The notes under the pieces: generated by a model
Databases searched by the model: none
What the model was told of the DNA's origin: nothing
The model's input: the letters and a program-made list of their open reading frames with translations, nothing else
Assembly (NCBI GenBank): GCA_946480525.1
Contig: CAMLLA010000024.1
Location: 1 to 19,002, forward strand
DNA: 19,002 nucleotides
Origin: an uncultured Asticcacaulis sp.
GTDB lineage: Bacteria; Pseudomonadota; Alphaproteobacteria; Caulobacterales; Caulobacteraceae
Direction of reading: 5' to 3'
Made by a program: the position numbers and the translations under genes
Part shown: in pieces, positions 7,579-15,389 of the stretch
How the letters are laid out: every line of letters begins with the position of its first letter
Numbering within the stretch: the first letter of the stretch is position 1

Positions 7579-8085
7579 ATGAGCAAAGCACGCTTTTTTC
7601 TACCATTTCCAGATTATTTTCACGCGCGCGGGCGGATCAGTCGCCTTCAGTATCTGGTATTCATGCTTGCCTATATCATCACAACCTATGTGGTTTTATT
7701 CGCTGTCATTCTGAACCGGCCGCCAGCGACAGAGTACACTGGCATCGACATATCGTTGCTTATAATATCAGGCGTTCTATTTACCGCCTGGATGTATTTC
7801 GGATATTGCTTTCAGGCCAAGCGACTGCACGATATTGCCTGGCCCGCGGCCCTTGCACTCATATATCTGGTTCAGATCCCGGTTCTGTTAGCTGCCGCAT
7901 GGGCCGAATATTTTATGACGGTGCCGGACTCGGTTACTGACGGAGTCAAGGCCTTGCAGAATGTTTGCAATGCGGCGGGGCTGATAATCGGTCTTTTCGC
8001 CCTGTTCAAACCTGGCGACCGGGGGCCGAACAAATATGGGCCCGATCCGTTGCAGCCGGTTGAACCTGACACTTCCGTGTTTTAA
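7579..8085 (+). CDS. DUF805 family inner-membrane protein (second of three, AT-richer)
   Basis: A 168-residue DUF805 protein with the same layout: GRISRLQYLVF (18-28), KRLHDIAWPA (81-90) and GDRGPNKYG (146-154), with about four membrane segments (26-47, 58-79, 89-110, 130-144). Function is unknown. AGGGGA before the ATG at 7579 supports the start. The codon mix includes many ATA, TTA, CTT and TTT codons that are rare in neighbouring genes, so it may be a more recent arrival (seen by eye, not computed). Its TAA stop (8083-8085) overlaps the stop of the opposing cupin gene. Confidence 0.85.
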   Translation: MSKARFFLPFPDYFHARGRISRLQYLVFMLAYIITTYVVLFAVILNRPPATEYTGIDISLLIISGVLFTAWMYFGYCFQAKRLHDIAWPAALALIYLVQIPVLLAAAWAEYFMTVPDSVTDGVKALQNVCNAAGLIIGLFALFKPGDRGPNKYGPDPLQPVEPDTSVF

Positions 8086-9095
8086 TCTTCGAGCAGATTT
8101 CGCCCGATCTGTTTGCGCAGGGCCGCGCGCCGTTCGCGCGTCAGTTCGCCCTGGAAACCACGGACTTCGGGCGGCAGATGTTCTGCCACAGGATCGCTTT
8201 GATGGAAGACGAAATGATCGAACATGGCCTTCCACGCCCGGTTCTGTCTTGGCGGCAGGTCGCGTAAACTCAGCATGGCGTGGAACAGGGCCTGGATCGG
8301 CACGCCCATATCCGCCGGCGCGTCGTTCCACCAGTAATTGATCTGGACATTGACATCGTCGCCCGACACGACGTGATGCCACCACATATAGGGCACGAAC
8401 AGAACGTCACCCGGCTCGAGCTCCGCCACTGTCGCCGTCTTGAGGGCCTCGGCAAAACGCGGATGGGCTTCAAAATCGGGCTTTTCCAGACTGGCCATCG
8501 ATGTCGGCACCCCCGACACGGTTGTCTCGAACGGCCCCATATAGAGGTTCGGCAACTGCTCCGGCGGGAAGAGGACAAAGCGCTTGGTCCCCGCCACCAT
8601 GCAGGCCAGGTTGTCGTAAAGATCGAAATGAAGCTGCGTCGTCGATCGGTTGCCGATCCAGATGCGCGGTTCGGCATCGATAGCCGGCAGAGGATTTTCG
8701 GTTTTCACCCTGGGGAGGTAATCGCTGAGCGGCGCAGACTGGACGTAGATACGTTCGGAACCGGACTGGCCCGCCAGGCTGCGCAGGCGATCGAGCGTCA
8801 CGCGCAGCGGCACATGGGCGCGGGCGAAATTGAATGTGCCGGCCGCATCGCCATAAAAGTATTTTCCGTCTCCTCCCGCCGCCTGGCGAAAGGTTTCGGG
8901 CGGCTTGCCGTTGTCGCGCACCTTCAGGTAATCGATAAGCGCGTCGCCGCCAGCCAGCGCGGCCTGCACGATCGGCCAGTCGCGCACCAGTCCCTTGAAA
9001 ATCACAGGCTTATCCAGCTCCGCAATGGCGTGATGCAGGCCGGAGATGGCGATATTGCTGCGGGTCTCTGCGGGCGGAAAGGACGTCATGTCCAT
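8082..9095 (-). CDS. cupin-like (Cupin_8/JmjC) domain protein, putative Fe(II)/2-oxoglutarate dioxygenase
   Basis: A 337-residue protein with the double-stranded beta-helix of the JmjC/FIH-type Cupin_8 family. The predicted iron triad is His156 and Asp158 (TQLHFDLYD) plus His240 (WWHHVVSG). Lys171 (GTKRFVLFPP) is the likely 2-oxoglutarate ligand. The N-terminal part has KPVIFKGLVRDWP, typical of the family. Such proteins hydroxylate protein or small-molecule substrates; the substrate here is unknown. I start at ATG 9095. A GTG at 9107 has its purines too close, and ATG 9089 is also possible. Caulobacterales often carry Cupin_8 genes beside TonB-receptor and tryptophan-halogenase genes, but none of those are seen here. 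Confidence 0.85.
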   Translation of the reverse strand: MDMTSFPPAETRSNIAISGLHHAIAELDKPVIFKGLVRDWPIVQAALAGGDALIDYLKVRDNGKPPETFRQAAGGDGKYFYGDAAGTFNFARAHVPLRVTLDRLRSLAGQSGSERIYVQSAPLSDYLPRVKTENPLPAIDAEPRIWIGNRSTTQLHFDLYDNLACMVAGTKRFVLFPPEQLPNLYMGPFETTVSGVPTSMASLEKPDFEAHPRFAEALKTATVAELEPGDVLFVPYMWWHHVVSGDDVNVQINYWWNDAPADMGVPIQALFHAMLSLRDLPPRQNRAWKAMFDHFVFHQSDPVAEHLPPEVRGFQGELTRERRAALRKQIGRNLLED

Positions 9096-9185
9096 GGCAT
9101 AACCCACGCTCCGTCCGGCAACAACCGTTTACAGCCATCGTCAATTGGGCTTAGACTTGGTTAATGGGGTTACGGGAACATCGCT

Positions 9186-9707
9186 ATGTTGAAGCTGGGA
9201 TGGAACACTAGGGGCCGCCTGAGCCGTGAGGACTATCGCGCCGCTCAGACGAAGATCGGGCTGACATCGCTGATCGCCATCATTATCGGTGCGGGCGTGG
9301 TGCTGGGCCTCACCAAACAGAACACCTACCTGTCGCTGGGCGTCGTGGCACTCGTTGTCCTGGGCGTGCTCTACCTGCAATATCGCGATGCGCAACTCGC
9401 GATCCGCAGGCTGCACGACCGCAACCTGCCTGGCTGGCTGTTGTGGCCAATCATGCTCTTTACCCTGGTTGTCATAGGCACAGCCTCGACCGTCCTGATG
9501 GGTGCGCTTTATGAAGGCGGGCTGATGCGCTTCCTATGGACCCTGTGGGAAATCGCCCAGCCCCTCGCGGGTCTTGCCTTCAGTCTGGGCGGATATGGGC
9601 TGCTGGCAGCGGCGGCCCTGGTGATCTATGGCCTGTTCATCCAGTACAATCTCAACGCCCGCTCCAAACCCGGTCCAAACAGGTACGAGTCGCTGCCGGC
9701 AGAGTGA
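9186..9707 (+). CDS. DUF805 family inner-membrane protein (third, divergent)
   Basis: A 173-residue DUF805 member. It keeps GRLSREDYR (10-18), RRLHDRNLPGW (74-84) and GPNRYE (163-168), and has four hydrophobic segments (about 26-42, 48-66, 84-107, 128-153). It is more divergent than the two copies upstream: the first helix comes sooner and the loops differ. Function unknown. It is divergent from the cupin gene with a 90-base intergenic region that must hold both promoters; no clear boxes were found. ACGGGA about 9 bases upstream supports the start at 9186. Confidence 0.8.
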   Translation: MLKLGWNTRGRLSREDYRAAQTKIGLTSLIAIIIGAGVVLGLTKQNTYLSLGVVALVVLGVLYLQYRDAQLAIRRLHDRNLPGWLLWPIMLFTLVVIGTASTVLMGALYEGGLMRFLWTLWEIAQPLAGLAFSLGGYGLLAAAALVIYGLFIQYNLNARSKPGPNRYESLPAE

Positions 9708-9812
9708 CCGATCTGCCGCAGGGCTAAGTCTATGTCGCGCCGGTGCGCGGTTTTGTTTGCGCCGGTCATTACCCTGCGTCATAAGAATCTCAGGGCAAAC
9801 AGGGTAAACGGG

Positions 9813-9983
9813 ATGGCTTGGTTCATCGACATGATCACGGCGTTCATCGCGCTTCTGGTGTCGGCGGCCTTCCTGCACTTCGGCGCCGATAAGGACGCGA
9901 TTGCCGCCCAGCCGGAACCGGCTCCGGCCGAGCAGCCGGCGAATCACTCCGCTACGCCGTCTTCTGACCAGGGCGACGCCTGA
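9813..9983 (+). CDS. small membrane-anchored hypothetical protein
   Basis: A 56-residue protein not matched to a known family. It starts with a single hydrophobic segment (MAWFIDMITAFIALLVSAAF, residues 1-20), which could be a membrane anchor or an uncleaved signal. The tail is polar, with several Pro-Glu and Pro-Ala steps and acidic ends. I start at ATG 9813, which has AGGGTAAACGGG directly before it; an in-frame ATG at 9732 would add 27 basic residues with a poorer site. The reading frame and ribosome binding site are convincing, but no function can be given. Confidence 0.55.
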   Translation: MAWFIDMITAFIALLVSAAFLHFGADKDAIAAQPEPAPAEQPANHSATPSSDQGDA

Positions 9984-10195
9984 TTCGCGGACAAGGGCGT
10001 GACGGCCCCTCATCGGCAAAGCCCTTAATTGTCCGTGAAAGGACAGGATTCGCTGTGGCGGAACATCGGATTCTGACAAATTCCTTTGCCTTCAACATGA
10101 GTTAGAGATAGCTTTCGCCTGATGGGAGAACCTGTCGGGGCGAGGCCGGAAACGTGTATGTCCGGCTGACGCGGGCGGGGTTGCAGGACTGTTAG

Positions 10196-12982
10196 ATGAA
10201 ATCGAGACGCCCCCCTTTGAACACTTCCGGCACACGCACGAGAACGCGCCTGGACGCCGGGACGGACGCTTCAGAGACCGATACCGACACCGGCCCGGAT
10301 GCATTCGAGGCCGCTCCCGCCGACGACCTGCTCGAAGCGCCCCTCGATACGCCCTCAAGCGTGTCCGCGCCAGCACCGGAGCCTGAACCCTCAGCGGGCC
10401 AGCCCGATGCCGAGGTGGCGTCTGATCTCGATATTCCGCCAACGGATCCTCATTCCTGGGTCGAGGTCTCTCCGGCCTCGAACTTTACCGACTTTTCGCC
10501 TCCCCCGCCCCCGGAAACAATGCCCGAAACTCCACCGGCACGGGTTACGCCGAAAGGCGCGGCCGGGCAGGGCGAAGCCAAACCCGGTCTGCGCCGCGAC
10601 CTGACGCCGCGTGTGGAACACGAAGGCGTGCTGAAAGCGACAGGTGCATCACCCGTCCTGTTCTGGGGAACGACCGGTTTTGTCAGCCTGTTATGGGCTT
10701 GCGGCCTTGCGGCCTTCATGCTCGGCGCCCAGAACAACGGCAGCGCCTTTGCCGTCGAATCCTTCCGTCTGACCGTCATCGCCTTCCTGGCCCTCTTCCC
10801 GGTCGGCCTGATCTTTGCCTCCGCCTTTGCCCTGCGCAATGCCGCCGCCCTGTCCCGTCAGTCGGCGCGCGCCGCGGCGCTGGCCGATTCCATGCTGGCG
10901 CCGGCGACCTCGGCCGCCATGCAGACGCACGAACTGGTCGATCAGCTGCGTACCCAGGTCGACCACGCCGTCCGTGCCGTCCGCCTGGCCCATGCCGACA
11001 TCACCGAGCTTCAGGCCAAGCTGAAGAGCGAAACCGACCGCCTGCACGACGCCGCCAACATCGCCCGCGCGACCACCATGAGCATCACGCGCTCGATGGA
11101 GCATGAACGCGAAGCCGTAGCGCGCATGAGCGAGCAACTGGCCCAGCAGGCCAGCGGCATCATCGAGGCCGTCGACCGGCAGGCGCGCATGGTCGCCGAC
11201 GCGTCGGACCTGGCCCAGACGCAGTTGCGCGAAGCCGAAGCGACGCTTGCCGTCCGCGCCACCGACATGATGACGGCCGCCAACGACGTCTCGACAAATG
11301 CCCGCCTTATCAGCGAGGACCTCGACCGCCAGACCCAGCGTCTGGAAACGGCCGGTTCGGGCGTCGCCGACCAGATCCGCTCGGTCGAGGAAGGTCTGTC
11401 GCAGCAGCGCGCCGGCCTCGTCGCCGCCGCCCTGTCGCTGCGCGCCGACCAGGAAGACTTTGCCGTTCACATCGAAAACCAGCGCGCCCAGCTGACCGAG
11501 GCCCTGGCCATCACCCGTGTGGCGACCGTCGACCTGGGCGAAACCTCGGCGCGTGGCGTCGACGTGCTGCGCGACATCGTTCAATCGGCGCAGGAACAGT
11601 TCCGCGCCGTGCTGGGCGTGGCGGAAAACGAGCGCACCTCGTTCGAGACCCGCATTCACGCGACGCTTTCCAACATTTCGGTCATGGCCGCCGATGCGCG
11701 CGATGACCTCATCAGCGAAACACGCCGTTCGCTGGAGCAACTGACGACAGCCGCCAGCGACGCCAGGAAGGCCGCCGATACCGCCGCGCAGGTGGCGCAG
11801 GGCCGGGTCGATCGCCTCAACGAGTCGATCTTCGAAGCGTCCAAGAAGGCCGACGAGGTGTTCGATTCCCGCTTTGCCGCCGCGCGCCGCCTGATCGAAG
11901 ATTCCGCCGAACTGATCAACCAGGCCGGCGACCAGACCGCCGAACGCCTGGACAACAGCTTTGCCCATACCCGCCAGACGATCGCCGAGGTCAACGAGGC
12001 GCTGAACGAACTGACCCACAGCGCCGACCAGTTGCCGTTGATGGCCCAGGACCGGCTGCACGAAATCCGCAGCGCCGTCGAAGAGGGCCTGGCTGCGATG
12101 ACGGCGGCGGCGCGCAAGGCCGCGCTCGAAACCGAAGCGGTCGACAGCGCCTTCCAGGAACGGGTGCGCCGCAACTACGACATGCTGACCGAAGCCGTGC
12201 GCCTGATGGGGGTTATCTCCGGCGATCAGCCGCTCTCATCTGCCAATGCATCGGTCCCCGCGCCTGCTCCGGTCATGCGCGATCCGCGTACACCGCCTCC
12301 GGCCATGTCGCGTCCCGCGCCTCAGCCGGCACCGCGTCCCGCACCTGCGCCCCAGCCAGCGCGCGACACAGCGCGCCTGCGCCTGACCCCGCTGTCGTCG
12401 GAAGCACGGGCAACGGAAGCCCGGCCCGCCCCACAGCCGCAACGCCAGATGCCGCTGGGCCAAAAACCGCAAGGGACCCGCGCCAACGAGTCGAACGGCT
12501 GGTCGTGGCGCGACCTGCTCAACGGCATGGACAGCAACGGCAATCCGACACGTGACCCGTTGGAAATCCCGCTCGACAGCACGGCACGGCCGGCGCCGCA
12601 GGCCCCTGTCGACGCCGATTTCAATGACGATCTGGACGATGTCATGGTGGGTGAGGTCAGCGCTATGGGGGTCGACGCGGCATCTCTGCTGAGTCGCACG
12701 CGTATCGACGAGATGATCGGCTCGATCATGGCGGAGAACAACGAAGGCGCACGCAACCTCGTCCGCCGCATTGCGCCTGCCGCGGTACGGCGCCTGAACC
12801 GCCGCCTGATGGCCGATCCGGTGCTGCGCCAGCATGCCTCTGAGTTCGTCAACGCCTACGACCAGCAGGTCAACATCGCCCTGATGTCGAAGGACGCCTC
12901 GCGCGGCCTCCAGGAAGTCTTAAGCAATGACAAGGGCCGCGCCTACCTGCTGATCGACGCCGCGATTGCTGATTTAATTTAA
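10196..12982 (+). CDS. tipN: TipN-like cell polarity / pole-marking coiled-coil membrane protein
   Basis: A 928-residue protein built like Caulobacter TipN. It has an acidic, proline-rich N-terminal region (1-150), two membrane helices (about 155-178 and 190-215), a very long Ala/Glu/Arg/Gln-rich helical coiled coil (about 220-680), a Pro/Ala linker (about 683-752) and a C-terminal conserved domain. The last contains NGWSWRDLLNG, then IDEMIGSIMAENNEGARN and a helical end rich in Arg. TipN marks the new pole after division, directs flagellum placement and helps ParA-driven chromosome segregation. The match rests on architecture and organism context, not on alignment, so another polar coiled-coil protein is possible. 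The start has GCAGGA upstream. Its TAA shares one base with the next gene's ATG. Confidence 0.65.
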   Translation: MKSRRPPLNTSGTRTRTRLDAGTDASETDTDTGPDAFEAAPADDLLEAPLDTPSSVSAPAPEPEPSAGQPDAEVASDLDIPPTDPHSWVEVSPASNFTDFSPPPPPETMPETPPARVTPKGAAGQGEAKPGLRRDLTPRVEHEGVLKATGASPVLFWGTTGFVSLLWACGLAAFMLGAQNNGSAFAVESFRLTVIAFLALFPVGLIFASAFALRNAAALSRQSARAAALADSMLAPATSAAMQTHELVDQLRTQVDHAVRAVRLAHADITELQAKLKSETDRLHDAANIARATTMSITRSMEHEREAVARMSEQLAQQASGIIEAVDRQARMVADASDLAQTQLREAEATLAVRATDMMTAANDVSTNARLISEDLDRQTQRLETAGSGVADQIRSVEEGLSQQRAGLVAAALSLRADQEDFAVHIENQRAQLTEALAITRVATVDLGETSARGVDVLRDIVQSAQEQFRAVLGVAENERTSFETRIHATLSNISVMAADARDDLISETRRSLEQLTTAASDARKAADTAAQVAQGRVDRLNESIFEASKKADEVFDSRFAAARRLIEDSAELINQAGDQTAERLDNSFAHTRQTIAEVNEALNELTHSADQLPLMAQDRLHEIRSAVEEGLAAMTAAARKAALETEAVDSAFQERVRRNYDMLTEAVRLMGVISGDQPLSSANASVPAPAPVMRDPRTPPPAMSRPAPQPAPRPAPAPQPARDTARLRLTPLSSEARATEARPAPQPQRQMPLGQKPQGTRANESNGWSWRDLLNGMDSNGNPTRDPLEIPLDSTARPAPQAPVDADFNDDLDDVMVGEVSAMGVDAASLLSRTRIDEMIGSIMAENNEGARNLVRRIAPAAVRRLNRRLMADPVLRQHASEFVNAYDQQVNIALMSKDASRGLQEVLSNDKGRAYLLIDAAIADLI

Positions 12983-13956
12983 TGCGCCTCACCCTTCGCG
13001 TTGAAACCTTTCCGATCGCCGGCACGTTTACGATCGCGCGCGGATCGAAGACCGAAGCGCACGTCGTCTATGTCGAAGTCGAAGACGGTCACGTCGGCCG
13101 GGGCGAAAGCGTTCCCTATGCACGTTACGGCGAAAGCATCGAGGCGTCGCTAGGCGAACTCGAAGCCGTGCGCGATCAGGTCGAAGCCGGCATCACCATT
13201 CAACACCTTCAATCCCTGATGAAACCCGGCGCGGCGCGCAATGCGCTGGACTGCGCCTTGTGGGATCTGCGCGCCAAGCAGAGTGGCGTCCCCGCCTGGC
13301 AGGCCGCGGGGCTGAAACGCCTCGATCCGCTGAAGACCGCCTATACGCTCAGCCTGTCGACACCCGAAGCCATGGGCCAGCAGGCCGCCGCCAATGCCAG
13401 GCGCCCACTGCTCAAGCTCAAGATCGGCGGCGCCAATGATATCGATCGCGTCGAAGCCGTGCGCGCCAACGCGCCCAATGCCCGGCTGATCGTCGACGGC
13501 AATGAAGGCCTGAGCTTCGATGATCTCGTCCGCCTGGCGCCGGACCTCAACACGCTCGGCGTCAAGCTGATCGAGCAACCGTTGAAGGTCAGCGAGGACG
13601 AGCAACTTCTGGGCTACGCCAGCCCGGTGCCTCTGTGCGCCGACGAAAGCCTGCATGATCGGTCGGAACTCAAGCGCTGCGCGCGGCTGTATTCGTGCAT
13701 CAATATCAAGCTCGACAAGACCGGCGGACTGACCGAAGCCTTGGCGTTGAAAGCCGAGGCGAAGGCCGCGGGCCTTGAGATCATGGTCGGTTGCATGGTC
13801 GCGACCTCGCTCAGCATGGCGCCGGCCATGCTGGTGGCGCAAGGGGCGGACTTTGTCGATCTCGACGGGCCGCTGCTGCTAGCGCGCGACCGCGACCACG
13901 CGCTGGAAGTGACAGGCTCGATCCTGCATCCGCCCGTTCCGGAATTATGGGGGTAA
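12982..13956 (+). CDS. dipeptide epimerase (L-Ala-D/L-Glu epimerase type, enolase superfamily)
   Basis: A 324-residue enolase-superfamily enzyme of the muconate-lactonising subgroup. The catalytic Lys-x-Lys is 145-147 (LLKLKIGG). The magnesium ligands are Asp172 (VDGNEG), Glu198 (IEQP) and Asp221 (CADES). The opposite lysine is Lys243 (NIKLDKTGG). The D-x-D at 293-295 (FVDLDGP) is the substrate-ammonium motif of dipeptide epimerases. The family converts L-Ala-D-Glu from murein to L-Ala-L-Glu so that it can be degraded; other dipeptides are possible. Its ATG overlaps the TipN-like stop by one base, so translation is coupled. Confidence 0.88.
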   Translation: MRLTLRVETFPIAGTFTIARGSKTEAHVVYVEVEDGHVGRGESVPYARYGESIEASLGELEAVRDQVEAGITIQHLQSLMKPGAARNALDCALWDLRAKQSGVPAWQAAGLKRLDPLKTAYTLSLSTPEAMGQQAAANARRPLLKLKIGGANDIDRVEAVRANAPNARLIVDGNEGLSFDDLVRLAPDLNTLGVKLIEQPLKVSEDEQLLGYASPVPLCADESLHDRSELKRCARLYSCINIKLDKTGGLTEALALKAEAKAAGLEIMVGCMVATSLSMAPAMLVAQGADFVDLDGPLLLARDRDHALEVTGSILHPPVPELWG

Positions 13957-13963
13957 AGAAAGC

Positions 13964-14111
13964 AACCCCACCACCATTTCGCTACGCTCATGGTCCCCTC
14001 CCTGTCGCGTAGCGATGGGGAGGCCAGGTGAGCGCAGCCGGGATATAGTCCCGGCAAGCGCAAGACGACCGAGCCATCGGCAGATGGCGAAGGCGATGCG
14101 GTGGTGGGGTT
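13964..14111. repeat. mosaic palindromic intergenic repeat between convergent genes
   Basis: A 148-base nested palindrome. Its ends are a perfect 12-base inverted repeat, AACCCCACCACC (13964-13975) with GGTGGTGGGGTT (14100-14111). Inside are CCGGGA/TCCCGG (14038-14043 with 14049-14054), GCCATC/GATGGC (14073-14078 with 14083-14088) and an imperfect stem around 13996-14022. A TTCGCTRCGCTC-ATG module (13978-13992) also occurs in the his-operon repeat (4134-4149). It fills the space between the epimerase and the convergent MFS gene and could act as a two-way terminator. Its right end overlaps the MFS stop codon. Confidence 0.85.
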
Positions 14112-15336
14112 ACTGCGCCAACTTCAGACGCAAGCGATAAAGCCGGACCGCGCACAACAAACCAACGGTCGCCAGTCCCGCCATCAGCCCGTAGCCATGC
14201 AGTCCGAAATGCGCAAAGGCGACACCTGACGCCAGCGTGCCAAGCCCCATCATTACGCCGTTGGAATAGGCGGCGTTGATCGTTTGGGCCAGGCCCTCGT
14301 AACCCTTGGGTGTCAGGCGGTAGACCAGTTCCAGACCGGCCATGTAGGTGGCGGCAAAGCTGAAGATATGCAGCAATTGCGATGCCGCCAGCAGCCATAG
14401 CGGCGCGTCCCACATCATCAGACACCAGCGAAAGACCGTGACCGTTGCCGCCAGCAGAATCATCCGCCACGGTCCCATGAACCGCCGGAATCGTTCGCCC
14501 AGCATCATATAGACAATTTCGCCTATGACTCCGATCGCCCAGAGATAACCGCACCATACTGACGACAGGCCGGCCTCCTTCCAGATCAGGGTGGAAAAGG
14601 CGTAATAAAAGCTATGCGACGCCTGAAGGCAGGCAATGGCGACGAACAGCCAGACCAGGCCCGGCGCGGCCGGCAGGGTTTTCAGCCGTGCGAAGCCAGA
14701 ACCCGTGGTTTCGTCGGCAGCCAGGTGGCTGCGGTCCTGGCGAGGCTCGGGCGGAAGAACGATACGGCCAAGTATGGCCATTAGGCCAACGGCGCAAATA
14801 ACCCAGAACAGGATGATGTCCGGCGGCAGAACCAGCAGCAGCCATCCCATGGCGACATCCGCGACGATAAAGGCGCATGAGCCTACAGACCGCGGCACGG
14901 CGTAGGTAAAGTCGCGACTGCGCGACAGTTGCAGCGTCATGGAGTCGAGCATCGGGCTGATGCTGGTCGAGCAGGTGTAGGCGCAGGCATAGAGAATGAG
15001 AAACGCCAGGAACCGCCACGGCCCGTAGAGATCGCTGAGGCCCATCAACGCATAGAAGAGGCAGGCTGCGACAGCCAGCCAGACCATCGGCGTGCGGTAG
15101 AGTGTGAACCGGTCGGCCCACAGCCCGCTTAACGGGCCGCTTAAAGACCGCAACAGCAGCGGCACCGCCAGGATGACACCCAGCTGTTGCGCCGTAATGC
15201 CCTGATCGCGCAGCCACATCGGCATGTACGGCAGGTTGACGCCGGTCATGGAAAACAGCAGCACGTAGAAACCCGCCTGGCGAAGCGGTGTCGCCAGTAA
15301 CGGGTTTGGTGGATTGGGGGTTGTGGCGGCGGCCAT
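14110..15336 (-). CDS. MFS transporter, HcaT/MFS_1-like
   Basis: A 408-residue membrane protein with about 12 hydrophobic helices in two halves, typical of the major facilitator superfamily. The N-terminal NLPYMPMWLRDQGITAQQLG and the following GLWADRFTLYRTP (a G-x-x-x-D-R type loop) resemble the HcaT/phenylpropionate and sugar-H+ symporter group (MFS_1-like). The substrate cannot be read from the sequence. It ends in the right arm of the palindromic repeat, so its last codons (LKLAQ and TAA) border repeat DNA. It is divergent from the prolyl aminopeptidase gene with only 53 bases between the two starts, so promoters must overlap. A shared role in uptake and use of a peptide-like compound is possible but unproven. 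Confidence 0.85.
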   Translation of the reverse strand: MAAATTPNPPNPLLATPLRQAGFYVLLFSMTGVNLPYMPMWLRDQGITAQQLGVILAVPLLLRSLSGPLSGLWADRFTLYRTPMVWLAVAACLFYALMGLSDLYGPWRFLAFLILYACAYTCSTSISPMLDSMTLQLSRSRDFTYAVPRSVGSCAFIVADVAMGWLLLVLPPDIILFWVICAVGLMAILGRIVLPPEPRQDRSHLAADETTGSGFARLKTLPAAPGLVWLFVAIACLQASHSFYYAFSTLIWKEAGLSSVWCGYLWAIGVIGEIVYMMLGERFRRFMGPWRMILLAATVTVFRWCLMMWDAPLWLLAASQLLHIFSFAATYMAGLELVYRLTPKGYEGLAQTINAAYSNGVMMGLGTLASGVAFAHFGLHGYGLMAGLATVGLLCAVRLYRLRLKLAQ

Positions 15337-15389
15337 TTGCGGCGTAAACTTTGAAACACTCTGGGTGCGCCGCTTATTTCTTAAAGATC

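Noticed and set aside
9984..10195. Possible regulatory RNA or promoter in the longest gap, including a TGTCC/GGACA stem at 10030-10045
   Set aside because: The stem is 5 base pairs and no matching promoter, terminator or known RNA motif was seen.
10691..12061. 456-codon open frame on the - strand
   Set aside because: Antisense to the TipN-like coiled coil; a composition artefact of the repeated Ala/Glu/Arg codons.
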